From an uncultured Muribaculaceae bacterium (GTDB taxonomy: Bacteria; Bacteroidota; Bacteroidia; Bacteroidales; Muribaculaceae), in the NCBI GenBank assembly GCA_934675575.1, contig CAKUQQ010000012.1, forward strand, positions 1 through 64,000: DNA of 64,000 nucleotides. Reading direction: 5' to 3'. The position numbers and the translations under genes were made by a program. This document shows positions 38,874 through 46,702 of the stretch, piece after piece. How positions within the stretch are numbered: the first letter of the stretch is position 1; each line of letters opens with the position of its first letter. The notes beneath the pieces were generated by a model. That model was not told where the DNA came from. It searched no databases and worked only from the letters and a program-made list of their open reading frames with translations.

Positions 38874-38982
38874 TTTTTGAAAATTTAATGTGCTATGGGA
38901 GCTTTGCATGCGGCGTAACCCGGCAAGTGTGGTGAACAGGACGCACCATCTTTCGTTTATTTTCGCCTTGCCACTACGCTAA

Positions 38983-39047
38983 GCGCAATGCTGCGCACAC
39001 TCGGCTCTCCGTGATTAAAACTTTTATTGATTAATGTCGCAAATTTA
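38983..39047 (-). promoter_or_regulatory. glyQS promoter and leader hairpin
   Basis: The minus strand reads TAAATTTG at 39047-39040, a -7 element giving a leader of about 160 bases. Within that leader, GCGCA-ATGC-TGCGC (38983-38996) folds into a compact hairpin. The 466-base spacer 38874-39339 holds this, the parC promoter and hairpin, and no gene that I can see. Confidence 0.45.
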
Positions 39048-39176
39048 CTGTAAATTTCCGATATACCGACCGATTTCACAGTTTTTAGCGGAATTACTGC
39101 AAATCAGCGCAGTTAAAATGGTTTTCTATTCCCGAAAAAAGCAAGCCGCCAAGTGGGCAGGGTGGATAAATTATCG

Positions 39177-39256
39177 TAAATTTGCAACAACAAGTTAATT
39201 GCCTAAGAAGCTCCTGCTTAAAAACTTCATGCGTCAGCTCGCACCCACATGGTGCG
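39177..39256 (+). promoter_or_regulatory. parC promoter and leader hairpin
   Basis: TAAATTTG at 39177-39184 is a -7 match, giving a leader of about 150 bases to the ATG at 39340. CGCACC-CACAT-GGTGCG (39240-39256) forms a hairpin inside it. The -33 region has no clear TTTG. Confidence 0.45.
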
Positions 39257-39339
39257 GCTTGCGCGTCAAGCGAAGTTGCATGGCGAGTGGTTTGCAGAGG
39301 CATAGCAATGTGTTTTTTTGACCAGTAGAGAGAAGAAAT

Positions 39340-42093
39340 ATGAAGAAAGACGAGAACAATAATCCGGAAGATTTGGAAAACCAGCACCTTGATGACGGCA
39401 GCGAAGAGTTGGAGCAGACCGACGACACGGCACAAAACGCCCATTCAAGCTACCATGTGCCCAAGGACAAGAAGCTCCAGCTTTCGGGCATGTATGAGAG
39501 CTGGTTCATCGACTATGCCTCCTACGTGATTTTGGAACGCGCCATTCCTCACATAGAGGACGGACTGAAGCCTGTGCAACGGCGCATCTTGCACGTCATG
39601 AAGGAAAGCGACGACGGACGGCGGTCTAAGGTGGCTGGTATCGTGGGCGACACCATGCACTATCACCCTCACGGCGACGCGTCTATCTACTCCGCTCTCG
39701 TGCAACTCGGACAAAAAGAACTGCTGATTGACACACAAGGTAACTGGGGCAACATTCTCACTGGCGACGATGCCGCAGCTCCGCGTTACATCGAGGCGCG
39801 CCTGTCGGAGTTTGCGCTCGACACACTCTTCGACCCCAAGGTCACCGAGTGGACGCTGTCGTATGACGGACGTAACAAGGAGCCTATCACCCTGCCTGTG
39901 AAATTTCCATTGCTTCTCGCCCATGGAGCCGAAGGCATTGCCGTGGGTCTATCGTGCAAAATTCTGCCTCACAACTTCAACGAGATTCTCGATGCCGCCG
40001 TCAGCTATCTGCGCGGCGAGGAATTTCACCTCTACCCCGACTTCCTCACCGGCGGCTATGTCGATGTGAGCAACTATCGCGACGGCGAGCGTGGCGGCAG
40101 TGTGAGGGTGCGAACCAAAATCGAGAAAGTTGATAACCGCACGTTGCTCATCAAGGACGTGCCCTATGGCAAGACCACCAAGACCTTGATTGACTCCATC
40201 ATCAAGGCCATGGAGAAAGGCAAAATAAAAATCAAGAAAGTTGAGGACAACACCTCTAAAGACGCCGAAATCATAGTGCAGCTGCAGCCCGGCACGTCGA
40301 GCGACATCGCCATCGATGCCCTCTATGCCTTCACCGACTGCGAAACGAGCATATCGCCCAACTGCTGCGTGATTAAAGACGAGAAGCCGCAGTTCCTCAC
40401 CGTGAGCGACGTGCTTCGCTACAGTGTTGACTGCACCAAGCGCACACTCAAGGCCGAACTTGAGTGCAAGCGCAAGGAGTCGCAGGAGTCGCTCTTCATG
40501 GCTTCGCTTGAGCGCATATTCATCGAGGAGCGCATCTACAAGGACAAAGAGTTTGAGCAGGCCAAAGACATGGACGTGGCTGTGGCACACATCGACAAAC
40601 GCCTGGAGCCGTTCAAGCCCCACTTCATACGCGAAGTGACGCGCGACGACATTCTGCACCTCATGGAAATCAAGATGGGGCGTATCCTCAAGTTCAACAG
40701 CAGCAAGGCCGACAACTACATCGCCATGCTCAAAGACCGCATTGCCGACATCGACTACAAGCTGGAGCACCTCGTGGAGCACACCATCAACTGGTATGAG
40801 GGGCTGAAGCGCAAATATGGACCGCAACACCCACGCCGCACCATCATTCGCGACTTCGACACCATCGTTGCCGCCAAGGTGGCCGAGGCAAACGAAAAGC
40901 TCTACATCGACCGCGAGGGAGGCTTCATTGGCACCGGGCTCAAGAAAAACGAGTTTGTGTGCAACTGTAGCGACATCGACGACGTAATCATTTTCTACAA
41001 AGACGGAAAATACAAGGTCATCAAGGTTGCCGACAAGATATATGTTGGCAAAAACGTGCTATATGTCAACGTGTTCAAGCGCAATGACAAGCGCACCATC
41101 TACAACGTGCTTTACCAAGACGGCAAGGGCGGCATCGTGTATATGAAACGCTTTGCCGTGACCGGTGTGACACGCGACACCGAGTACGATGTGACTCAAG
41201 GCAAGCCAGGAAGCAAAATCCTTTGGTTCACCGCCAACCCCAACGGCGAGGCCGAAGTGCTGCGCATCACGCTCAAGCCCAAATACCGCCTCAAGATTTT
41301 GCAGTTCGACGAAGACCTGTCTAAACTCGCCATCAAGGGCAAGCAGGCACGAGGCAATCTTGTTACCAAAAACGAAATACACCGCATTTCGCTCAAGGAG
41401 AAGGGCGTTTCCACCCTCGGCGACCGCGAAGTGTGGTTCGACCCCGACATCTTGCGCCTCAACTACGAGGGACACGGAACATCGCTTGGCAAGTTCTGCG
41501 GCAACGACAAGGTGCTCGTGATAATGAAAAACGGCGACTACTACACCACGTCGAGCGAAGCCACCAACCACTATGAGGAAGGCATATTGCGCATCGAGAA
41601 ATTCGATGCCGCCAAGGTGTGGACAGCCATTGTCAACGATGCCGACCAAGGCTACATCTATCTCAAGCGGTTCACCCTCGAAGACAGTGCCAAGAAACAA
41701 AACGTGGCTGGCACCAATCCCGACTCTCAACTCATTTTGCTCACCGACGAGGCATATCCACGCTTCAGCGTGCAGTTTGGCGGTGGTGACTCGTTCCGCG
41801 ACACTCTCGAAATCGATGCCGAGCAGTTCATCGGCGTCAAGAGTTTCAGAGCCAAGGGCAAGCGTCTGTCAAACTACCAGATTGAGAAAGTGGAAGAACT
41901 TGAGCCGCGCGTTGTTGAGCCAAGCGAACCACAACCGGCAACCGATGCCGACGTGCAGCCAGATGCCGATGCCAACCAGCCCATCAACCAGCAAGCGGTT
42001 AAAGACCAGCTCACTGGTCAAATGCGCATGTTCGACGACAGCATCGACGACAACGATGACACTACCGCCAATGACGACGAACAAGAAAAATAA
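39340..42093 (+). CDS. parC: DNA topoisomerase IV subunit A
   Basis: A 917-residue type IIA topoisomerase cleavage subunit. After an acidic N-terminus the breakage-reunion domain begins (YASYVILERAIPHIEDGLKP). The catalytic tyrosine lies in AAAPRYIEARLSEFA. A C-terminal beta-propeller region follows (about 510-830), then a low-complexity acidic/Gln tail. With its partner subunit (not in this window) it separates linked chromosomes. It is assigned ParC rather than GyrA from its Bacteroidetes-type N-terminus and lack of the GyrA box. In the quinolone-pocket helix the sequence is HGDASIYSAL. The downstream DUF3316-like gene overlaps its last 23 bases. Confidence 0.93.
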   Translation: MKKDENNNPEDLENQHLDDGSEELEQTDDTAQNAHSSYHVPKDKKLQLSGMYESWFIDYASYVILERAIPHIEDGLKPVQRRILHVMKESDDGRRSKVAGIVGDTMHYHPHGDASIYSALVQLGQKELLIDTQGNWGNILTGDDAAAPRYIEARLSEFALDTLFDPKVTEWTLSYDGRNKEPITLPVKFPLLLAHGAEGIAVGLSCKILPHNFNEILDAAVSYLRGEEFHLYPDFLTGGYVDVSNYRDGERGGSVRVRTKIEKVDNRTLLIKDVPYGKTTKTLIDSIIKAMEKGKIKIKKVEDNTSKDAEIIVQLQPGTSSDIAIDALYAFTDCETSISPNCCVIKDEKPQFLTVSDVLRYSVDCTKRTLKAELECKRKESQESLFMASLERIFIEERIYKDKEFEQAKDMDVAVAHIDKRLEPFKPHFIREVTRDDILHLMEIKMGRILKFNSSKADNYIAMLKDRIADIDYKLEHLVEHTINWYEGLKRKYGPQHPRRTIIRDFDTIVAAKVAEANEKLYIDREGGFIGTGLKKNEFVCNCSDIDDVIIFYKDGKYKVIKVADKIYVGKNVLYVNVFKRNDKRTIYNVLYQDGKGGIVYMKRFAVTGVTRDTEYDVTQGKPGSKILWFTANPNGEAEVLRITLKPKYRLKILQFDEDLSKLAIKGKQARGNLVTKNEIHRISLKEKGVSTLGDREVWFDPDILRLNYEGHGTSLGKFCGNDKVLVIMKNGDYYTTSSEATNHYEEGILRIEKFDAAKVWTAIVNDADQGYIYLKRFTLEDSAKKQNVAGTNPDSQLILLTDEAYPRFSVQFGGGDSFRDTLEIDAEQFIGVKSFRAKGKRLSNYQIEKVEELEPRVVEPSEPQPATDADVQPDADANQPINQQAVKDQLTGQMRMFDDSIDDNDDTTANDDEQEK

Positions 42094-42994
42094 CACCCAA
42101 CACTCGTCGCCCACGCTCTGCCATGCAGCATTGGCACTAATAGCCGTCGTTTTGGTTGCTCTTGCCCCAAGCAAGGCTCATGCGCAAGAAGCCGACACTA
42201 CGTCGTGCATCGTGCTGCGCCCAGTGGCATCTGTCTTTATGGCCGACATTGGCCATGCCTCGCTGCTCGACACCTACCTCACCCCCATACGCTACAACGG
42301 CTGGAACGCACGGCTCGCCTACGAGAGGCTTCAAGCCATGAAGTTCAGCCCGGAGCATTGGGTTAGCCAACTGGAGTTTGGCGCTGACTACAGTCATGTC
42401 ACCAATCAAGTGGGTAATCACACCATGCACGCGCTCATGGTCGATGCCTCTTGGCACATGCTCCACAAGTGGCGCGACGCCTTTTCGGTGCCTGCGTTGC
42501 AGCTTATGGCTGGAGCCGGCACAGGACTTCGCGGAGGAGTCATCTACAACGCCAACAATGCCAACAACGTAGTCTCCGTAAAAATCCGCTGGAGCATTGA
42601 TGCCTCGCTGGCCGCCGTGTGGAACACACGCCTCGGCAGCACACCGCTCACACTGCGCTATCAGGCCACACTGCCTGTTGCCGGAGTGTTCTACTCTCCA
42701 GAATACGACGAGTCCTACTTCGAAATCTACGTTGGCCACCACTCAGGCCTCACGCACTTCGGCTGGTGGGGCAACCGTTTCGACATGACCAACTTTGCAA
42801 GCGCCGACTTCCACCTTGGCGGCACAGTGCTTCGCGTTGGCTTCCGCAACCGCATCGAAACTTCGTGGATTAAGAACCTCAACACCCAGATTTTCACTAA
42901 CAGCTTCGTGATTGGCGTGGGTGGCGACATCTTCTCCATAGGCCGCCGCAAGCCGTCGGCCGGCCACACCAAGATTATTTCGTCGATATACTGA
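42071..42994 (+). CDS. exported DUF3316-like protein
   Basis: A 307-residue secreted protein starting at the ATG at 42071, inside the last 23 bases of parC (translational coupling is likely). The signal peptide is LCHAALALIAVVLVALAPS, cut after AHA. Longer in-frame starts upstream would read the wrong frame of parC. The mature part is beta-strand-rich with many Gly-aromatic pairs (WNARLAYERLQ, FEIYVGHHSGLTHFGWWGNR), as in outer-membrane beta-barrel proteins of the DUF3316 group. Assignment to that group is from memory of sequence features. Likely in the outer membrane. Confidence 0.7.
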   Translation: MTTNKKNNTQHSSPTLCHAALALIAVVLVALAPSKAHAQEADTTSCIVLRPVASVFMADIGHASLLDTYLTPIRYNGWNARLAYERLQAMKFSPEHWVSQLEFGADYSHVTNQVGNHTMHALMVDASWHMLHKWRDAFSVPALQLMAGAGTGLRGGVIYNANNANNVVSVKIRWSIDASLAAVWNTRLGSTPLTLRYQATLPVAGVFYSPEYDESYFEIYVGHHSGLTHFGWWGNRFDMTNFASADFHLGGTVLRVGFRNRIETSWIKNLNTQIFTNSFVIGVGGDIFSIGRRKPSAGHTKIISSIY

Positions 42995-43014
42995 AAGATA
43001 CAAAACCATCACTC

Positions 43015-44046
43015 ATGATGATAAAGCACTGCCTACACATATTGCTGCTCGCCTTGCTGCTTGCCACCTGCACTGGCTGCGAAAAGCAGGAAGAGTTTGC
43101 CAACGACCCCGAAGGCAACTTCGACGCCCTGTGGACCACGCTCGACCAGCACTACAGCTTCTTTGCCTACAAGCACATCGACTGGGAAGCCGTGGGGCGC
43201 AGCTATCGCACCAAGGTGCGCCCCGAAATGACCAGCAGCGAGCTGTTCGACCTGTGCTCCGCCATGCTCATGGAGCTGCGCGATGGCCACACCAACCTCA
43301 TTTCGGCAGCCAACGTATCGCGCTACTGGATTTGGGAGAAACGCCCCCTAAACTACGATGAGCGGCTCATAGACCAGTATTATCTCAATTTCGACTACAA
43401 GCGCGCCTCTGGCATGAAATACCAGATTTTGAGCAACAACTTCGGCTATCTCCACTACGGCGATTTCGGCACAGTGATAGGCGAAGGCAACCTCGATGCC
43501 GCGCTTGAGTATCTTGCCAGCTCCGACGGCCTCGTGATTGATGTGCGAAGCAACGGCGGTGGCTATCTCACCAACGTTAAGCGGCTTGTGGGGCGCTTCA
43601 TCAACGAGAAAATATATGCCGGAGCCATTTCACACAAAAAAGGCCCAGGCCACGACGATTTCTCCAAGCCCTACGACTACTACATAAGCCCCACCGCCAA
43701 GCGCATTCACTACACCAAGCCCATTGTGGTGCTTGCCAACCGCGGCTCCTACAGTGCCACCAACAATTTTGTGTCAATCATGAAGTCGCTGCCCAACGTG
43801 AAAGTAGTGGGCGACACCACTGGCGGAGGCAGCGGACTCCCCTTTACCAGCGAGCTGCCAAATGGCTGGACAGTGCGTTTCTCCGCATGCCCCATCACCG
43901 GCCCCGACGGCCAACCCACCGAGCAAGGCGTGGCGCCCGACGTGCAAGTTGACATGACCGGCGACCCCAAAACAGGCATAATGCTTCACGACGCCATACT
44001 CGACACCGCGTTCAAGGTGCTTGAGCAAATGGCGCATGGCAAATGA
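43015..44046 (+). CDS. S41-family peptidase lipoprotein
   Basis: A 343-residue lipoprotein (MMIKHCLHILLLALLLATC with the CTGC lipobox) carrying a tail-specific protease-like S41 domain: YLASSDGLVIDVRSNGGGYL, VVLANRGSYSATNNF (catalytic Ser), VVGDTTGGGSGLPFTSELPN, and a C-terminal TEQGVAPDV. The usual PDZ domain is short or absent. S41 proteases cut at C-termini of periplasmic proteins. It begins 20 bases after the DUF3316-like gene and is likely co-transcribed with it. Confidence 0.87.
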   Translation: MMIKHCLHILLLALLLATCTGCEKQEEFANDPEGNFDALWTTLDQHYSFFAYKHIDWEAVGRSYRTKVRPEMTSSELFDLCSAMLMELRDGHTNLISAANVSRYWIWEKRPLNYDERLIDQYYLNFDYKRASGMKYQILSNNFGYLHYGDFGTVIGEGNLDAALEYLASSDGLVIDVRSNGGGYLTNVKRLVGRFINEKIYAGAISHKKGPGHDDFSKPYDYYISPTAKRIHYTKPIVVLANRGSYSATNNFVSIMKSLPNVKVVGDTTGGGSGLPFTSELPNGWTVRFSACPITGPDGQPTEQGVAPDVQVDMTGDPKTGIMLHDAILDTAFKVLEQMAHGK

Positions 44047-44073
44047 CAAGCGCCCAAGCCCACCAAAAATAAA

Positions 44074-44105
44074 TTTGTCAAATTGGCATAAAAGAATTAC
44101 TTTTG
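44074..44105 (+). promoter_or_regulatory. promoter of tRNA-Leu
   Basis: TTTG at 44074-44077, exactly 20 bases, then TACTTTTG at 44098-44105: a full match to the Bacteroidetes -33/-7 consensus, with the predicted start about 10-15 bases before the tRNA. Confidence 0.8.
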
Positions 44106-44124
44106 CAAAGCAAAACGACAGTAT

Positions 44125-44207
44125 GCGCATGTGGCGTAATTGGTAGCCGCGTAAGACTTAGGATCTTATGACGTAATGTCGTGGGGGTTCGAGTCCCTTC
44201 ATGCGCA
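44125..44207 (+). tRNA. tRNA-Leu (anticodon UAG)
   Basis: An 83-base cloverleaf. The acceptor stem GCGCATG (44125-44131) pairs with CATGCGC (44200-44206), with discriminator A. The anticodon stem TAAGA/TCTTA encloses loop CTTAGGA with anticodon TAG at 44159-44161. It has the long variable arm of class II tRNAs and a GGTTCGAGTCC T-arm. The CCA end is not encoded. It reads CUN leucine codons. Confidence 0.96.
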
Positions 44208-44212
44208 CAAAT

Positions 44213-44246
44213 AAAAAAAACTCCTGCAATCGCAGGAGTTTTTTTT
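44213..44246. terminator. bidirectional terminator after tRNA-Leu
   Basis: ACTCCTGC-AATC-GCAGGAGT hairpin, with an A-run (44213-44220) before and a T-run (44239-44246) after. It ends both the tRNA transcript and the convergent pepO transcript. Confidence 0.9.
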
Positions 44247-44257
44247 GTTTTGGTGTG

Positions 44258-46285
44258 TTACCAGATGATGGCGCGGTCGGCCTCGTCAAGCCACATCTTG
44301 TCACCTTTCTTCACATCAAATGCCTTGAAGAATGTGTCGATGTTGCGCAGTGTAGCGTTCACGCGGTAGCGGCCTATAGAGTGTGGGTCACTCTTTGTCT
44401 GCTGGAATATCGACTCCTCTGTGGCATTTTCAGCCCAGATGCGACCATAGCTCAAGTAGAAACGCTGGTCGGGAGTGAAGCCGTCAATCTTCTCGTTGCT
44501 CTGACCCTCTGCTGTGGTCTTAAATGCGTCGTAGCTGATGCGCAGACCGCCCTGGTCGGCTATGTTCTCGCCCAGAGTCAAGTGACCATTGGCCTTTTGG
44601 TCCTTAACCACAGTGATTTGGTCAAACTGAGCTGCCAGTTTCTCCGCTGCTGCCTTAAACTTGTCGGCATCTTCCTTTGTCCACCAGTCCACCATGTTGC
44701 CTTGAGCATCGAACATGCGGCCTTGGTCGTCAAATCCGTGAGTCATTTCGTGACCTATCACCACGCCTATTGCGCCATAGTTGGTGGCATCGTCGGCCTC
44801 AGGGTCAAAGAACGGCGGTTGGAGTATGGCTGCTGGGAACACGATTTCGTTGTTTTGAGGATTGTAGTAGGCGTTCACCGTTTGTGGCGACATGCCCCAC
44901 TCGTCTTTGTCAACAGGTTTGTCCATCTTGTCGAGGTTGCGTTTTGTGGCCCACAGGCTGTAAGCCTTCACGTTGTCATAAAGCGACAATTTTGGGTCGA
45001 TGGTAACCTTGCTGTAATCTTTCCATTTGTCGGGATAACCCACCTTCACTGCATAGGAGTTCAGCTTCACGAGAGCATTGATTTTGGTGCTGTCGCTCAT
45101 CCAGTTGAGTTTTGAGATATGCACAGCAAGCGATTTGCGCAAGTTGTTGATTAGCTTGAGCATCTTGGCCTTGCTCTCCTTGGGGAAGTATTTCTCCACA
45201 TACACCTGTCCGAGCACCTCGCCCAACATACCGTTAGGATAAGCGAGGGCGCGTTTCCAGCGTGGTTTCTGCTCCTTTTGTCCGCTGAGCACACGGCCAT
45301 AGAAGTCGAAGCGCGCATCACGGAATGCGTCGCTCAAGTGCGATGCTGCACCAGAGATTATGTTGTAGGCCAAATAGTAGCGCATATCCTTCTCGCTCAT
45401 GTTTGCCATGTAGTTTTGAGCCACAGCCATCACCTTTGGCTGGCCAAGAATCACTTGCTTCACCGTGGGCAGACCCATGAGTTTGAAATATTCGCTCCAG
45501 TTCACTGCCGGATATTCCTTTTGCAGCTTCTCCACAGTGTAGATGTTATATTGCTTGCGGTAGTCACGAAGCTCAGCACGGCTCATGCTTGCCTTGGCAA
45601 AAGCATACTCCATGTCATACACCACCTTGGCTGCAGCCTTTGCCTCTTTTGCGCTGTAACCGCTAAGAGTGAACATCTTCTCCACATATTTGCGATACTG
45701 CTCCTGCTTTTTCTTGCTTGCCGCATCAGTGTTGAGATAGTAGTCACGGTCGGGCAGGCTCATTGTGCCGCCGTCCATGTAGAGCACGTTCATGTTGCTG
45801 TTGAGCATGTCGGCCGACACGCCTATTCCAAAGAACGGATTGCCAAGATACATGTGCTCGTATGCTATTTCCTGTGTCAAGTTGGCTTTCTTGAAAGTCT
45901 TGGCGCGTTGCAAGTCGGCAAGCATTGGTTTTGCGCCCTCTTTGTTGAGGCGCACGCTGTCCATTGCCAGATTGTAGAAATCAATCACTTTTTGGCCGTT
46001 TGAGCCTGGAGCCTGCTTGTGAGCGTTCAAATCCTCTATCAGTTCTTTGAGGTGCTTGCGGTTGGTCTCTGCCAAGTCGTCAAACACGCCGTAGCTCGAA
46101 TACTCGGCCTTGAGTGGATTGGCCTTCATCCAGCCACCACCTGCATACTCATAAAAATCATCACCTGGCTTCACAGATTGGTCCATGTCGGCAATCTGAA
46201 TGCCATGCTTGCCGCCTTGTGCAGCAAAGCCCATGAGTGGAGCTGTCAAAACTGCTGCCATCAGCACATTTTTCATTTTTACCAT
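44258..46285 (-). CDS. pepO: M13-family zinc metallopeptidase (PepO/neprilysin-like)
   Basis: A 675-residue exported peptidase with a signal peptide (MKNVLMAAVLTAPLMGFA). Zinc site: VIGHEMTHGFDDQGR (H-E-x-x-H), with the third ligand in LGENIADQGGLRISYDAF (E-x-x-x-D). NAYYNPQNNEIVFPAAILQPPFF and the C-terminal CxxW-equivalent region (here no Cys, ending EADRAIIW) agree with the M13 family. It cleaves oligopeptides, probably in the periplasm. Start is 46285 or 46276; a GTG at 46309 would extend ahead of the signal. The leader hosts a GCAAGAG/CTC-T-TTGC hairpin at 46333-46352. Confidence 0.95.
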   Translation of the reverse strand: MVKMKNVLMAAVLTAPLMGFAAQGGKHGIQIADMDQSVKPGDDFYEYAGGGWMKANPLKAEYSSYGVFDDLAETNRKHLKELIEDLNAHKQAPGSNGQKVIDFYNLAMDSVRLNKEGAKPMLADLQRAKTFKKANLTQEIAYEHMYLGNPFFGIGVSADMLNSNMNVLYMDGGTMSLPDRDYYLNTDAASKKKQEQYRKYVEKMFTLSGYSAKEAKAAAKVVYDMEYAFAKASMSRAELRDYRKQYNIYTVEKLQKEYPAVNWSEYFKLMGLPTVKQVILGQPKVMAVAQNYMANMSEKDMRYYLAYNIISGAASHLSDAFRDARFDFYGRVLSGQKEQKPRWKRALAYPNGMLGEVLGQVYVEKYFPKESKAKMLKLINNLRKSLAVHISKLNWMSDSTKINALVKLNSYAVKVGYPDKWKDYSKVTIDPKLSLYDNVKAYSLWATKRNLDKMDKPVDKDEWGMSPQTVNAYYNPQNNEIVFPAAILQPPFFDPEADDATNYGAIGVVIGHEMTHGFDDQGRMFDAQGNMVDWWTKEDADKFKAAAEKLAAQFDQITVVKDQKANGHLTLGENIADQGGLRISYDAFKTTAEGQSNEKIDGFTPDQRFYLSYGRIWAENATEESIFQQTKSDPHSIGRYRVNATLRNIDTFFKAFDVKKGDKMWLDEADRAIIW

Positions 46286-46399
46286 TATTCTTGTGTTTTT
46301 TATCGCCACTCACACCTTTCACCCGGTGCAACGCAAGAGCCCAACTCTTTGCCATTGCCAAGGGTCAACAGGGAGCGACGGCAATAATTATCGTTTGTG

Positions 46400-46407
46400 C
46401 AAATTTA
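46400..46407 (-). promoter_or_regulatory. -7 element for pepO
   Basis: The minus strand reads TAAATTTG, giving a leader of about 110 bases to the ATG at 46285. The -33 region is not well matched. Confidence 0.45.
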
Positions 46408-46458
46408 CGATTTTTTTGCCAATGCCGTGACATTGGTCACGTTAACACCTCTTAATGG

Positions 46459-46656
46459 TCAGCACTCCTCGCAACCGAACCCGGCATTTTCCACAGCATC
46501 TATCACCGCTTGTGCCGAGGCATTGCCTTCCACCACAGCCTTGCTATCTTGCAGACTCACAGTTACTTTATTCACGCCTGCCACGGCAGCCACAGCATCG
46601 TGCACACGCTGCCGACAGTGGGCACACTTCATTCCTTCCACTTTAAATTCTTTCAT
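46459..46656 (-). CDS. copper-chaperone-like HMA domain protein
   Basis: A 65-residue single heavy-metal-associated domain. MKEFKVEGMKCAHCRQRV places the M-x-C-x-x-C copper site at the start, and the rest has the beta-alpha-beta-beta-alpha-beta length of a CopZ/Atx1 domain. Two further cysteines end the protein (GFGCEEC), an addition that could bind metal or form a disulfide. It starts 46 bases after the copper ATPase stop, on the same strand, so they are likely one operon delivering Cu(I) to the exporter. Confidence 0.9.
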   Translation of the reverse strand: MKEFKVEGMKCAHCRQRVHDAVAAVAGVNKVTVSLQDSKAVVEGNASAQAVIDAVENAGFGCEEC

Positions 46657-46702
46657 GTCATTTTTTGTTTTTTATATATTCTGTTACACAATAAAATTAT
46701 CG

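Noticed and set aside
38874..39047. T-box riboswitch in the glyQS leader
   Set aside because: No T-box sequence or specifier loop seen, and T-boxes are not expected in Bacteroidetes.
44125..44207. The tRNA as an attachment site for an integrated element
   Set aside because: No integrase gene or repeated tRNA end was found in the window, and neighbours are ordinary genes.
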